Of a stretch of DNA of 64,000 nt, positions 10,288-19,277 are shown piece by piece. The position numbers and the translations under genes are program-made. Below the pieces are notes generated by a model. That model searched no databases, was not told where the DNA came from, and was given only the letters and a program-made list of their open reading frames with translations. The DNA is taken from contig NZ_QLZR01000004.1 in NCBI RefSeq assembly GCF_003289955.1, forward strand, positions 1-64,000, read 5' to 3'. The stretch's first letter is position 1. Each line of letters starts with the position of its first letter. The DNA is from Planococcus halotolerans. Lineage in GTDB: Bacteria; Bacillota; Bacilli; Bacillales_A; Planococcaceae.

Positions 10288-10334
10288 GGGCGGGGTTCGC
10301 CCCGCCCACTGGGCAGTCCGCGGTTGCGGACTGC
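10288..10334. repeat. Two adjacent perfect GC-rich hairpins
   Basis: GGGCGGGg-ttcg-CCCCGCCC (10288-10307) is followed at once by GCAGTCCGC-ggtt-GCGGACTGC (10313-10334). Neither has a run of T long enough to be a normal terminator. They lie 77 bases before the phased array at 10411. Confidence 0.8.
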
Positions 10335-10410
10335 TTTCAAAAGGGATGTCTTTTCTTTTAAGGATAACGATTGTGGTGGAGGTGCCGGCTGATCCGGTCA
10401 ATTTTCACCT

Positions 10411-10512
10411 GAGTGATCATAGAACTGTTTGAGTGATCATAGAATCGTTTGAATGATCATAGAATCGTTTGAATGATCATAGAACCCCGAAAAGTGATCA
10501 TAGAACTGGCGA
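10411..10512 (+). repeat. Phased short-repeat array, family A, locus 1 (5 units)
   Basis: The core GTGATCATAGAA (or ATGATCATAGAA) begins at 10413, 10433, 10453, 10473 and 10494, a 20-base period with one 21. The 6-9 base spacers differ. A period of 20 cannot keep a reading frame, so the repeat is not coding. The rest of the gap 10335-10590 shows nothing else recognisable. Confidence 0.92.
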
Positions 10513-10596
10513 ACCACTCAAATCCCCCCGAAAAACCGCGCACAGCCCCATTTTAACCCCCAAGTAAACTGACAAATTCGAATACGAGCGTAATCC

Positions 10597-10625
10597 TTGT
10601 CCTACAATTTCCCCAGTGCTAGAAT
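10597..10625 (+). promoter_or_regulatory. Sigma-A promoter of the hem operon
   Basis: TTGTCC (10597-10602), a 17-base spacer, then TAGAAT (10620-10625). The PerR box begins five bases after the -10 element. A second possible -10, TATACT at 10703, lies nearer hemA but has a poor -35. Confidence 0.65.
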
Positions 10626-10629
10626 TAGA

Positions 10630-10644
10630 TTATAATCATTATAA
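10630..10644. promoter_or_regulatory. Perfect PerR box controlling hemAXCDBL
   Basis: TTATAATCATTATAA is an exact 7-1-7 palindrome and equals the known Bacillus PerR consensus TTATAATNATTATAA. It overlaps the transcription start expected from the promoter at 10597, so PerR bound there should repress. B. subtilis hemA is a known PerR target, with repression lifted by hydrogen peroxide. Confidence 0.88.
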
Positions 10645-10749
10645 ATAAACATACTTCATTGCTTGTTCACAATTTCGGAGGCTTATAAAGCATTGTTGGT
10701 GGTATACTTATATATATGAAATATGGAACGTGAAAGGTGTTTTGAACCC

Positions 10750-12126
10750 ATGCATACATTAGTAGTCGGGGTAAACTACCGCTCTGCACCCGTGGAGATC
10801 CGTGAAAAATTATCGTTTATCGAAAACGAACTTCCACAGGCCATGCAGGCTTTAAATAAACAAAAAAGCGTATTGGAGAACGTCATCGTATCAACGTGCA
10901 ACCGCACAGAGATTTACGCGGTGGTCGATCAGCTCCATACAGGCAAATACTATGTGAAGCAATTCCTGGCGGATTATTTTGATATTCCGCAGGAGTCGTT
11001 TTCGCAGTATTTATTTGTCCATGAAAAAGATGAGGCGGTCGAGCATCTATTCCGTGTAACTGCCGGGATCGATTCAATGGTGCTTGGTGAAACGCAGATT
11101 CTTGGACAGGTGAAGGGCAGCTTCCTTGCCGGACAGGAAATCGGCACGACGGGTACGGTTTTCAACCAATTATTCAAACAGGCAGTAACGCTTGCCAAAC
11201 GGGCGCATTCGGAAACAGCGATCGGCGAGAATGCCGTATCGGTTTCGTATGCGGCAGTTGAACTTGGCAAGAAGATTTTTGGCACGCTTAAAAACAAGCA
11301 CGTTGTCATCCTGGGCGCCGGCAAGATGGGCGAACTGGCAATCAAAAATCTTCAAGGCAGCGGAGCGGACCGGATTACGGTCATCAACCGCACATTTGAA
11401 AAAGCGGAAGTTCTTGCTGACAAATTCGGCGGCAAAGCGAAGCCGTTAAATGAATTGCAATGTGCATTGCTGGATGCGGATATTTTGATTTCATCAACAG
11501 GTGCTCAGGATTTCGTTATCGACCTTGAATTGATGCAATTCGTTGAGAAATTGCGCAAAGGCAAGCCTTTATTCCTTGTGGATATTGCTGTGCCGCGTGA
11601 TATGGATCCGCGCATCGGCGATTTGCCGAATGTATTCCTTTACGACATCGATGATATGCAAGGCATCGTTAACGCCAATCTGGCGGAACGCGAACGCGCT
11701 GCGACTCAAATCGTCTCCATGATTGATAAGGAAACGGGTCAATTCAATGACTGGCTGACGACTCTTGGCGTGGTTCCGGTGATTTCCGCATTGCGTGAAA
11801 AAGCACTTGGCATCCAGGCGGAAACGATGGCGAGCATCGAGAACAAGATGCCGGACCTGACTGACCGTGAGAAAAAAATCTTGAACAAACATACAAAATC
11901 GATCATCAACCAATTGCTGAAAGAGCCGGTCTCTCAGGCAAAGGAAATGGCCGGTTCACCGAAATCTCGCGAACAGCTCCAGTTGTTCCAGCAGATTTTC
12001 GGAATTGAAGAGGAAGTGCAAGTACAGATCGAGCAGCAGTCAAAAGCTGCTATGGTCAAAGCTGAAAAAGCTGCGGAAGATAAACAAAAGCAGCAACAAC
12101 AGGAATCACCCGGATATTCATTTTAA
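10750..12126 (+). CDS. hemA: Glutamyl-tRNA reductase
   Basis: First committed step of C5-pathway haem synthesis: reduces Glu-tRNA to glutamate-1-semialdehyde with NADPH. The catalytic Cys is in [23 protein letters not shown] (about residue 50). The motif [17 protein letters not shown] follows, then the nucleotide-binding [11 protein letters not shown], and a C-terminal helical dimerisation domain. The last 30 residues are a Gln/Lys-rich tail. The protein is 458 residues. ATG 10750 ([20 protein letters not shown]) follows AAAGGTG; an upstream in-frame ATG at 10723 overlaps that site. First gene of hemAXCDBL. Confidence 0.97.
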   Translation: MHTLVVGVNYRSAPVEIREKLSFIENELPQAMQALNKQKSVLENVIVSTCNRTEIYAVVDQLHTGKYYVKQFLADYFDIPQESFSQYLFVHEKDEAVEHLFRVTAGIDSMVLGETQILGQVKGSFLAGQEIGTTGTVFNQLFKQAVTLAKRAHSETAIGENAVSVSYAAVELGKKIFGTLKNKHVVILGAGKMGELAIKNLQGSGADRITVINRTFEKAEVLADKFGGKAKPLNELQCALLDADILISSTGAQDFVIDLELMQFVEKLRKGKPLFLVDIAVPRDMDPRIGDLPNVFLYDIDDMQGIVNANLAERERAATQIVSMIDKETGQFNDWLTTLGVVPVISALREKALGIQAETMASIENKMPDLTDREKKILNKHTKSIINQLLKEPVSQAKEMAGSPKSREQLQLFQQIFGIEEEVQVQIEQQSKAAMVKAEKAAEDKQKQQQQESPGYSF

Positions 12127-12210
12127 TCGGTTGGAAAGAGGCGTTTTCGAATCTATATGTTAAAATGTAGAGACGAAACGCCTTTTACTATGGAAATGAA
12201 GGGGAATGGG

Positions 12211-13041
12211 ATGGCTGATATAACAATGGCAAGGCTGCATGAAGCTATGGTTATTCTATATGCTGTCAGCCTTGTTTTTTATTTTTTGGATTATGTATAT
12301 AAAGAGAAAAAAGCGGCAAAAATAGCGATGTCGCTGCTTGGCGGCGTCTGGGTGCTTCAAACGGTGTTTCTTGTGTTTTATATCATAGAAACACAGAGGT
12401 TCCCGGTGCTTACGCTATTTGAAGGCATTTATTTTTATGCCTGGCTGCTTGTCACGGTGTCGCTCGTACTCCGGATATTCTACCGATTCGATTTTGCAGT
12501 GTTCCTGATCAATATCATCGGATTCATCTTCATGACGATTCATACATTCGCGCCGGTTCAGATTGAGCGATCGCCGGTCGGGGAATCGTTGATTTCCGAA
12601 CTATTGCTCATTCATATCAGTTTCGCGATTCTATCATATGCAGCATTTTCACTGTCATTCGTCTTTTCGCTGCTCAATCTGCTGCAATATCGGCTGTTGA
12701 AACGGAAAAAATGGACGAAACAATGGAACAGCCTGCCATCACTCGGCCAAACCGAAAAAGGGATGTCGATTTCGATCGGCGTCGGCATTTCACTGCTGTT
12801 CGTGTCCCTGGTACTTGGCCTGCAATGGGCGTACATAGCGCTCTTTGATTTCTCGATTTTCGATTTGAAGATCATCGGTTCATTTATACTTGTGGTCGTC
12901 TACAGTGTAATCCTGTGGCGCCATCAAAAAGGCACGTTGAATGGCATGTCCTATTCACTGGCCCATATTTACGCATTTTTAGTGCTGCTGATTAATTTCT
13001 TCCTCGGCAGCCGTTTATCGGAATTTCATTTTTGGTATTAA
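12211..13041 (+). CDS. hemX: HemX, integral membrane regulator of HemA
   Basis: A 276-residue protein with about eight transmembrane helices, related to the CcsA/ResC cytochrome c assembly family. In B. subtilis HemX lowers the cellular amount of HemA; that role is taken from the family. ATG 12211 gives [29 protein letters not shown], which aligns with the B. subtilis start; GGGGAATGGG precedes it. Earlier in-frame ATGs exist but add no family-like sequence. It sits between hemA and hemC, as in Bacillus. Confidence 0.93.
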   Translation: MADITMARLHEAMVILYAVSLVFYFLDYVYKEKKAAKIAMSLLGGVWVLQTVFLVFYIIETQRFPVLTLFEGIYFYAWLLVTVSLVLRIFYRFDFAVFLINIIGFIFMTIHTFAPVQIERSPVGESLISELLLIHISFAILSYAAFSLSFVFSLLNLLQYRLLKRKKWTKQWNSLPSLGQTEKGMSISIGVGISLLFVSLVLGLQWAYIALFDFSIFDLKIIGSFILVVVYSVILWRHQKGTLNGMSYSLAHIYAFLVLLINFFLGSRLSEFHFWY

Positions 13042-13058
13042 GGAAAGGTAGGATTCAT

Positions 13059-13988
13059 TTGAGAAAAATCGTTGTAGGATCTAGAAGAAGTAAGCTTGCT
13101 TTAACGCAGACAAATCAGTTCATCGATAAATTGAAGGCGGCAGGAGCCCCTTTTGAATTTGAAATAAAAGAAATCGTCACTAAAGGCGACCGCATTGTGG
13201 ACGTAACCCTTTCGAAAGTCGGAGGCAAAGGTTTATTCGTAAAAGAAATCGAACAGGCGCTATTTAACAAAGAAATCGATTTTGCCGTACACAGCATGAA
13301 AGATATGCCATCGGTCCTTCCTGAAGGGTTCGTCATCGGCTGTGTGCCGGAACGCGAAGATCCGCGTGATGCTTTTATTGCCAATGGCCACGTGAAATTC
13401 ATGGATCTGCCAGTTGGCGCGAAAGTCGGAACAAGCAGCCTGCGCCGCAGTTCGCAGTTATTGTTGATACGTCCGGATCTGGATATCCAGTGGATCCGCG
13501 GCAACATCGATACCCGCCTAGGAAAATTGGAATCCGGTGAATTCGACGCCATCATTTTGGCGGCTGCCGGCTTGAAACGCATGGGCTGGAAAGACGATAT
13601 CGTTACTGAATTCCTTAGCATCGAAGAATGTCTCCCGGCGATCGGCCAGGGTGCTTTGGCGATTGAATGCCGTGAAGACGACATGGAATTACTCTCAGAA
13701 CTTGCGAAAATCAATGATGAAGAAACGATGCTTGCGGTTAACGCGGAACGTAAATTCCTGAAAGATATGAACGGCAGCTGCCAGGTTCCGATTGCGGGCT
13801 ATGCGACTGTCACTGAAGGTGAAATCACGTTTACAGGATTGATTTCCTCACCGGAAGCTGACCAGGTCTATAAAGAAACAGCAACAAGTAAAGATCCGAT
13901 TGAAGCAGGGCGCATCGTTGCTGATAAAATCAGCGAACAAGGCGGCTATGACCTGATCCAGCGTGTCATTGCTGAGAGCAATGTGTAA
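13059..13988 (+). CDS. hemC: Hydroxymethylbilane synthase (porphobilinogen deaminase)
   Basis: Condenses four porphobilinogen molecules. The N-terminal [20 protein letters not shown], the [10 protein letters not shown] loop, the arginine-rich [11 protein letters not shown] and [11 protein letters not shown], and the dipyrromethane-cofactor Cys in [12 protein letters not shown] are all present. Start TTG 13059 follows AAGGAAAGGTAGG. The protein is 309 residues, full length. Its 3' end overlaps the hemD start by eight bases. Confidence 0.96.
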   Translation: MRKIVVGSRRSKLALTQTNQFIDKLKAAGAPFEFEIKEIVTKGDRIVDVTLSKVGGKGLFVKEIEQALFNKEIDFAVHSMKDMPSVLPEGFVIGCVPEREDPRDAFIANGHVKFMDLPVGAKVGTSSLRRSSQLLLIRPDLDIQWIRGNIDTRLGKLESGEFDAIILAAAGLKRMGWKDDIVTEFLSIEECLPAIGQGALAIECREDDMELLSELAKINDEETMLAVNAERKFLKDMNGSCQVPIAGYATVTEGEITFTGLISSPEADQVYKETATSKDPIEAGRIVADKISEQGGYDLIQRVIAESNV

Positions 13989-14682
13989 CAACGAAAAATC
14001 GCTCGAAGGAAAAACAATCGTTTTTACAGGTTCAAACTTTCCGGAAGAAGCTGCCGGTAAAGTCGAAGAGCTCGGAGGCCAGGCCATTTACCTGCCGCTT
14101 ATAGAAACTTCGATCCGCCAGACGGATAAACCGGATTTCACTGATTACAGCTGGCTCATTTTCACGAGCCGCACAAGTGCGGAAGCATTTTGCCAGCTGC
14201 ATGCGGACGATGTACCGCACATTGCGGCTGTCGGTGAAAAAACGGCGGAAGTTCTTCAGAACAACGGTTATCGTGTGGATTTTATTCCGAGCGTTTACAG
14301 TGCCGACCGTTTTGTCGAGGAGTTCCCAGCTGCGGCGGACGGCCAGAAATGTTTATTCATCAAAGGTGCTTTGGCTAAAAACACCATTGCGAACATGCCT
14401 TTGCCGGTGGATGAATGGGTCATTTACGACACAGAACTGAAATTGGAAAATGCAAAAGCATTATCCCAAATGAAACAACAAACGATTATCTTTGCCAGCC
14501 CCTCAGCTGTTTCGGCTTACCGGAAAGCGGGAGGGGATTGGAGGGATATAGAGGTTGCGGCAATCGGCCACGTAACCGAAAAGGCGATCAAGGATGCAGG
14601 CGGGCATATCGATTTTATCCCCGCCACCTATACGTATTTGGACGTCGTCAATGAAATAGCGAAAGGAAGATGTAAACAATGA
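13981..14682 (+). CDS. hemD: Uroporphyrinogen-III synthase
   Basis: Closes and inverts ring D of hydroxymethylbilane. Family sequence is always weak; here KTIVFTG near the N-terminus, [24 protein letters not shown], and the second-domain [11 protein letters not shown] and IGHVTEKAI support it. ATG 13981 lies inside the hemC stop region, which implies coupled translation; an in-frame GTG at 13963 is further inside hemC and has no ribosome site. The stop overlaps the hemB ATG by four bases. The protein is 233 residues. Confidence 0.9.
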   Translation: MCNNEKSLEGKTIVFTGSNFPEEAAGKVEELGGQAIYLPLIETSIRQTDKPDFTDYSWLIFTSRTSAEAFCQLHADDVPHIAAVGEKTAEVLQNNGYRVDFIPSVYSADRFVEEFPAAADGQKCLFIKGALAKNTIANMPLPVDEWVIYDTELKLENAKALSQMKQQTIIFASPSAVSAYRKAGGDWRDIEVAAIGHVTEKAIKDAGGHIDFIPATYTYLDVVNEIAKGRCKQ

Positions 14683-15659
14683 AAGACTTGAAATTCAACC
14701 GCCACCGGAGATTGCGCGGATCCGCGAATATTCGTGCCATGGTGCGTGAAACTGGACTTTATAAAGAAGATTTCATCTACCCGATTTTCGTCGTCGAAGG
14801 CGAAAACGTCAAACAGGAGATTTCGTCAATGCCTGGCGTCTATCATTTTTCAATGGACCGCCTAGGTGAAGAATTGGACGAAGTCGTCGATTTGGGGATA
14901 CCTTCAGTCATCCTGTTCGGTGTGCCGAACGACAAGGATGCTGTCGGTTCCGAAGCTTATCATGACCACGCCATCACACAGGAAGCCATCCGTTTCGCGA
15001 AAGAACGCCATCCGGAATTGCTGGTCATCGCTGATACATGCCTTTGCCAGTATACAGACCACGGCCATTGCGGCGTTATCGAAGACGGCGTCATTTTGAA
15101 TGACGAGTCGCTCGACCTGTTGGCACGCACAGCTGTATCCCAGGCGAAAGCGGGAGCGGACATCATCGCTCCATCGAACATGATGGACGGTTTTGTGGCA
15201 GCAATCCGCTACGGGCTGGACCAGGCTGGATTCCAGAACATTCCGATTATGAGCTATGCAGTGAAATATGCGTCGGCCTATTATGGCCCATTCCGCGAAG
15301 CTGCTCACTCAACGCCCCAATTCGGTGACCGCAAAACCTATCAGATGGACCCTGCCAACCGCCTCGAAGCGCTACGTGAAGCCGCTTCAGATGTGGAAGA
15401 AGGAGCCGATTACCTGATGGTCAAACCGGCATTGTCGTATTTGGACGTTGTCCGTGAAGTTCGCGACAACTTCAATTTGCCAATCGTTGCTTATAACGTT
15501 TCCGGCGAATACGCCATGGTCAAAGCCGCGGCTTTGAACGGATGGGTCGACGAAGAGAAGATCGTCCTTGAAACATTGCTCAGCATGAAGCGTGCTGGAG
15601 CTGATATTATCATGACGTATCACGCGAAAGACGCGGTACGCTGGCTGGAGGGGAAATAA
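14679..15659 (+). CDS. hemB: Porphobilinogen synthase (ALA dehydratase)
   Basis: Joins two 5-aminolevulinate molecules. The RHRRLR start region, the metal-binding cysteine cluster [15 protein letters not shown] near residues 118-132, the Schiff-base lysines in [19 protein letters not shown] and [12 protein letters not shown], and the C-terminal region are complete. The cysteine cluster marks the Zn-binding class. The start follows AAAGGAAGATG and overlaps hemD. The protein is 326 residues. Confidence 0.97.
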   Translation: MKDLKFNRHRRLRGSANIRAMVRETGLYKEDFIYPIFVVEGENVKQEISSMPGVYHFSMDRLGEELDEVVDLGIPSVILFGVPNDKDAVGSEAYHDHAITQEAIRFAKERHPELLVIADTCLCQYTDHGHCGVIEDGVILNDESLDLLARTAVSQAKAGADIIAPSNMMDGFVAAIRYGLDQAGFQNIPIMSYAVKYASAYYGPFREAAHSTPQFGDRKTYQMDPANRLEALREAASDVEEGADYLMVKPALSYLDVVREVRDNFNLPIVAYNVSGEYAMVKAAALNGWVDEEKIVLETLLSMKRAGADIIMTYHAKDAVRWLEGK

Positions 15660-16946
15660 ATGGCATACGAAAAATCTACAGCAGCATTTGATGAAGCGAA
15701 AGGCTTGATGCCGGGCGGTGTTAACTCACCTGTCCGAGCATTCAAATCCGTAAATATGGATCCGATTTTCATGGCTTCCGGCAGCGGCGCCACAATCACG
15801 GATATCGACGGCAATACGTATATTGATTATGTCTTATCTTGGGGTCCGCTTATTCTGGGGCACGCACAACCGGACGTAGTTGCAGCAATCAAAGAGACAG
15901 CGGAACTCGGCACTTCATTCGGAGCTCCAACTGTCCTTGAAAATGAAATGGCGAAACTTGTAATGGACCGTGTTCCTTCCATCGAAATGGTGCGCATGGT
16001 GTCTTCCGGTACGGAAGCGACGATGAGCGCATTGCGTGTGGCACGCGGCTTTACAGGACGCAATAAAATCCTTAAATTCGAAGGATGCTATCACGGCCAC
16101 GGCGACAGCCTGTTGATCAAAGCAGGTTCCGGCGTTGCGACACTGGGTCTTCCGGATTCACCGGGAGTGCCAGCGTCAATTGCACAGAACACGATCACTG
16201 TTCCTTATAACGATTTGGAAAGTGTACGCCACGCATTCAAAGAGTTCGGCGACGATCTTGCAGCGGTAATCGTTGAACCGGTTGCCGGCAATATGGGCGT
16301 TGTTCCGCCAAACGAAGGCTTCCTTCAGGAACTGCGCAACCTGACGACTGAAAACGGTACTGTTCTTATCTTTGATGAAGTCATGACCGGTTTCCGTGTC
16401 GGATATAATTGTGCACAGGGCTATTACGGCGTGACGCCTGACATGACTTGCCTCGGCAAAGTTATCGGCGGCGGACTTCCGGTCGGTGCATTCGGCGGAC
16501 GCCGTGAAATCATGCAGCAGGTTGCACCAAGCGGTTCAATTTACCAGGCAGGTACGCTGTCAGGTAACCCGCTCGCAATGCGTGCAGGCTACGAAACATT
16601 GTCACGTTTGTCTGAAGACAGCTACACGACATTCATCGAACGCGGCGACCAGCTTGAAAAAGGTTTCCGTGAAGCCGCAGAGAAATACAATATTCCGCAC
16701 ACAGTAAACCGTGCGGGCTCGATGATCGGTTTCTTCTTCACAAACGAAGAAGTGGTTGATTTCGAATCAGCGAAAACATCCGATCTGGACCTGTTCGCAG
16801 ATTATTATAAATTGATGGCAGAAGAAGGCATCTTCCTGCCGCCGTCCCAGTTTGAAGGCATGTTCCTGTCGACAGCTCATACAGAAGAGCATATCGCCAA
16901 AACAGTGGAAGCATTCCACAACGTCTTTGCAAAACTGGCACGTTAA
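15660..16946 (+). CDS. hemL: Glutamate-1-semialdehyde 2,1-aminomutase
   Basis: PLP-dependent enzyme making 5-aminolevulinate. The [13 protein letters not shown] opening is typical. [17 protein letters not shown] binds the cofactor phosphate, [12 protein letters not shown] holds the Asp that pairs with the PLP ring nitrogen, and [17 protein letters not shown] holds the Schiff-base Lys. The ATG directly follows the hemB stop, with GGAGGGG before it. The protein is 428 residues. Last gene of the operon; the next Bacillus genes (spoVID, ysxE) are missing. Confidence 0.98.
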   Translation: MAYEKSTAAFDEAKGLMPGGVNSPVRAFKSVNMDPIFMASGSGATITDIDGNTYIDYVLSWGPLILGHAQPDVVAAIKETAELGTSFGAPTVLENEMAKLVMDRVPSIEMVRMVSSGTEATMSALRVARGFTGRNKILKFEGCYHGHGDSLLIKAGSGVATLGLPDSPGVPASIAQNTITVPYNDLESVRHAFKEFGDDLAAVIVEPVAGNMGVVPPNEGFLQELRNLTTENGTVLIFDEVMTGFRVGYNCAQGYYGVTPDMTCLGKVIGGGLPVGAFGGRREIMQQVAPSGSIYQAGTLSGNPLAMRAGYETLSRLSEDSYTTFIERGDQLEKGFREAAEKYNIPHTVNRAGSMIGFFFTNEEVVDFESAKTSDLDLFADYYKLMAEEGIFLPPSQFEGMFLSTAHTEEHIAKTVEAFHNVFAKLAR

Positions 16947-16960
16947 TAGAAGTGAGAGAC

Positions 16961-16988
16961 AGCCGGAGAACGTTCTCCGGCTGTTTTT
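16961..16988 (+). terminator. Terminator of the hem operon
   Basis: A perfect AGCCGGAGAA / TTCTCCGGCT stem with a two-base centre, followed by GTTTTTGTTTG. Confidence 0.92.
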
Positions 16989-17016
16989 GTTTGTGGATAA
17001 ACTATGCTTAAAAGTC

Positions 17017-17142
17017 GATATTCTGCCAAACAGCTACTCTTTCCAGCGGGCTCCCGCCCAATCCTCCTCGTCCGCTGCGCTCCCTGCGGTGTATCGGTCG
17101 TGTCGCAGAGCCGCAGGAGTCTTCGCTGTTTTGCTCCATATC
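17017..17142 (+). repeat. MITE-like element, family M, copy 2
   Basis: A 126-bp unit with the family ends GATATTCTGCCAAACAGC and the complement of GATATGGAGCAAAACAGC. Its GC-rich interior differs from the class seen at 7088 but keeps the closing CAGGAGTCTTCGCTG. It lies between hemL and the AbrB-family gene, in the interval where Bacillus has spoVID and ysxE. Confidence 0.8.
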
Positions 17143-17244
17143 TCTGGTTATTTTTCATTATGGTATGAGTATTATTTGTTTGGTACTTTTAAATAATGCA
17201 TAGAGTCAGAATACCGGTAGTATCGTAGCTAAATCTCGGTTTTG

Positions 17245-17378
17245 TCGCTTTTCGCCTGCGAAAAGCTTGTAATCGGGTTTTACCATGTAAGGAAAGGGCA
17301 GATTACAGGACTTCGTCCGAAAGTGCGGAGAGGAGGGAGCAGCCGGTGGATCTGGCTGCTCTTTTTTCATGAATAGGG
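17245..17378 (+). ncRNA. Putative structured small RNA, copy 1 (no known family assigned)
   Basis: Features in order: hairpin GCTTTTCGCcTGCGAAAAGC (17248-17267), a possible distant pairing of TGTAATC (17269-17275) with GATTACA about 25 bases later, a GGA-CTTCG-TCC stem-loop, a purine-rich stretch (GGAGAGGAGGGAGC), and a strong terminator GAGCAGCC / GGCTGCTC followed by six T. A nearly identical copy starts 291 bp later. Substitutions between copies mostly avoid the stems. Between TGTAATC and GATTACA only unpaired-looking sequence is seen. I do not recognise an Rfam family. It has no open frame with a ribosome site. It could instead be a leader or attenuator remnant. Confidence 0.5.
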
Positions 17379-17390
17379 AGTAAAAAGTAG

Positions 17391-17510
17391 CGAGTGATCA
17401 TAGAATCTCCGGAGAGATCATAGAAACGTTTGAGTGATCATAGAATCATTTGAGTGATCATAGAATCGGCTGAGTGATCATAGAATCCTCTGAGTGATCA
17501 TAGAATATCC
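17391..17510 (+). repeat. Phased short-repeat array, family A, locus 2 (6 units)
   Basis: The core (G/A)TGATCATAGAA begins at 17394, 17414 (as GAGATCATAGAA), 17434, 17454, 17474 and 17494, a strict 20-base period. Spacers vary. It follows the terminator of RNA copy 1. Confidence 0.93.
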
Positions 17511-17535
17511 TACAGCCATTTTGAAGTCAGCACTT

Positions 17536-17669
17536 TCGCTTTTCGCCAGCGAAAAGCTTGTAATCAGGTTTTGCCATGTAAGGAAAGGGCCGATTACAGG
17601 ACTTCGTCCGAAAGTGCGGAGAGGAGGGAGCAGCCGGTGGATCTGGCTGCTCTTTTTTTATGAATGGGG
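17536..17669 (+). ncRNA. Putative structured small RNA, copy 2
   Basis: Direct repeat of 17245-17378 at an offset of 291 bp, with the hairpin GCTTTTCGCCaGCGAAAAGC, the TGTAATC/GATTACA pairing, the GGA-CTTCG-TCC loop and the GAGCAGCC/GGCTGCTC terminator. The change CTGCG to CAGCG falls in the loop of the first hairpin. The downstream sequence up to the first array core is also duplicated. Confidence 0.5.
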
Positions 17670-17681
17670 AGAAAAGAGTAG

Positions 17682-17800
17682 CGAGTGATCATAGAACCCC
17701 AATGAGTGATCATAGAATCTCCTGAATGATCATAGAATCGAATAAGTGATCATAGAATCGAATAAGTGATCATAGAACCCCAAAAAGTGCTCATAGAATT
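17682..17800 (+). repeat. Phased short-repeat array, family A, locus 3 (6 units)
   Basis: Cores begin at 17685, 17706, 17726, 17746, 17766 and 17787, with periods of 21, 20, 20, 20 and 21. The last core is AGTGCTCATAGAA. With locus 2 it forms a 291-bp tandem unit of RNA candidate plus array. It ends 71 bases before the AbrB-family gene. Confidence 0.92.
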
Positions 17801-17870
17801 TTTCACCGCCCGCAATTTATCTGTTAGGATATAGAGATAGGCTATATTGCGAAAGAAGGTAGAGTTAGTT

Positions 17871-18920
17871 TTGAAATTATTGCGTACAGCGCTGGTTGCG
17901 GTTGTTGCCGGCTTTATTTTTCAGCAAATCGGCATGTTTTTGCCGTGGCTGCTCGGACCGATGATTGCGCTGTTAGTGCTTCGGCAGGTTACGGAGATGG
18001 AATTTTATTGGCCGCGTATATTCCGCACGGTCGGATTAATTTTACTGGGCGTCATGATCGGGGCATCGTTTACGCGTGAGTCGGTGCTGCTGATGTGGGT
18101 GGATTTGCCGTATATGCTGTTTATGACGGTGTCTGTTATAATCGCCGCATTATTATTCGGACTCTTGTTCAGCAAGATGGCCAACGAATCGCTGCAGTCG
18201 AGTCTGCTAGGGTCGATGCCGGGCGGCTTATCGCAGATGGTGCTGATTTCGGAAGAAGTCAATAACGCCAACGTCACCGTCGTGTCGGTGATGCAGACGT
18301 TCCGGATTTTCCTGGTGGTGACAATTGTGCCGCTGCTGACAACTTTCTTGGCCGGCAGGGAAGCATCCAAAATTGCGGAGACTCCCGCCGTCTCCTTTTC
18401 ACCCATAGCATTTACAGCCGCCATCATTCTCGGCATCATCTTTTATTTGTTAATGAAGCGTTTTTCATTCCCCGCAAAAGAGCTATTGGCACCCGTACTC
18501 GTCATGGCTATCGTCCAGTCATTCACCGGCGCCACACTTATCGAGATGCCGCCGCTTCTCACAATCCTGGCCCAGCTGCTCGTCGGTGCGCATCTCGGCC
18601 TGCAGATGGAGAAACTGCGGGAGAATATGAGCATGAGGCTGGCGTTTGCGATTGTGGTCAATAACGTTTTGCTCATCGCGTTCACGGTTTTGATTGCTTA
18701 TATCTTATCCGCGCTTCTTCCGGAATACCTGTTCCTCGATTTCTTCCTGAGTGCGGCACCCGGCGGTATGGCCGAGATGGGGATTACGGCGCTCGCTGCC
18801 GGTGCGGATGTTGCACTCATCACAAGTTTCCATCTGTTCCGCCTGTTCTTTATTTTATTGCTTGCGGCGCCTGCAGTGGCGTATGTGCTGAAAAAACTTG
18901 ACGCTAAAACAGGAAATTGA
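17871..18920 (+). CDS. AbrB-family integral membrane protein
   Basis: A 349-residue protein of about ten transmembrane helices made of two similar halves; each half has a gly-rich GMFLPWLLGPMIALL or MPGGLSQM / APGGMAEMGITALAAG motif near a helix break. This matches the AbrB duplicated-domain family once called ammonia monooxygenase regulators. It is unrelated to the transcription factor AbrB. The transported substrate is unknown. Start TTG 17871 (MKLLRTALVAVVAGFIF) follows GAAAGAAGGTAG; an in-frame TTG at 17847 lies before that site. Its last codons overlap the valS leader promoter. Confidence 0.82.
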   Translation: MKLLRTALVAVVAGFIFQQIGMFLPWLLGPMIALLVLRQVTEMEFYWPRIFRTVGLILLGVMIGASFTRESVLLMWVDLPYMLFMTVSVIIAALLFGLLFSKMANESLQSSLLGSMPGGLSQMVLISEEVNNANVTVVSVMQTFRIFLVVTIVPLLTTFLAGREASKIAETPAVSFSPIAFTAAIILGIIFYLLMKRFSFPAKELLAPVLVMAIVQSFTGATLIEMPPLLTILAQLLVGAHLGLQMEKLRENMSMRLAFAIVVNNVLLIAFTVLIAYILSALLPEYLFLDFFLSAAPGGMAEMGITALAAGADVALITSFHLFRLFFILLLAAPAVAYVLKKLDAKTGN

Positions 18921-18927
18921 GTACAAT
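18898..18927 (+). promoter_or_regulatory. Sigma-A promoter of the valS T-box leader
   Basis: TTGACG (18898-18903), an 18-base spacer, then TACAAT (18922-18927), overlapping the 3' end of the AbrB-family gene. Confidence 0.65.
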
Positions 18928-18933
18928 GGATTT

Positions 18934-19182
18934 AATCAGATACTGATGCGTTGAAGAGGATAGTAGAATGTGCGTGCATTTCAGAGAGGAAACCGAGTGG
19001 TGAGAGGTTTTCATGGACCAGCATTTGAATGTCACCTCCGAGCAGATTCCGTGAACACGAGTAGCGGAACCCGGATGCGAATCCGTTATCGAACTTGAGA
19101 GCCAGGCTTTTTTCTGCCTGTGTATAAAGGTGGTACCGCGAAAACTCCTTCGTCCTTTAAGTAGAGACGACAGGAGTTTTTT
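18934..19182 (+). promoter_or_regulatory. T-box riboswitch leader of valS
   Basis: A T-box transcription-antitermination leader that senses uncharged tRNA-Val. The invariant T-box sequence AAGGTGGTACCGCG is at 19127-19140 and pairs in the antiterminator. The competing terminator is AAAACTCCT / AGGAGTTTTTTT (19141-19182). A GTC valine codon at 19031-19033, in the sequence GAATGTCACC on the 3' side of stem I, is the likely specifier. The gene directly downstream is valS, which agrees. Confidence 0.93.
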
Positions 19183-19277
19183 TGTACCCTTTTTTAAGCT
19201 CAAGAAGGTGCTTCAACCCATCAAAACCAAGCGCTATGGCAATAAAACCCGCAGCGACTAGAAGAGGAGGAATCTCT

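Noticed and set aside
10413-17798. DNA-uptake sequence (dispersed 12-mer) linked to the pilus and competence genes
   Set aside because: GTGATCATAGAA occurs only inside tight arrays in this window and not singly across genes, unlike known uptake sequences. Only a genome count could revive the idea.
17391-17800. CRISPR array
   Set aside because: The repeat unit is only 20-21 bp with 6-9 bp variable parts; CRISPR spacers are much longer, and no cas gene is present.
17871-18920. Transition-state regulator AbrB
   Set aside because: The protein is a multi-helix membrane protein of a different family that shares only the name.
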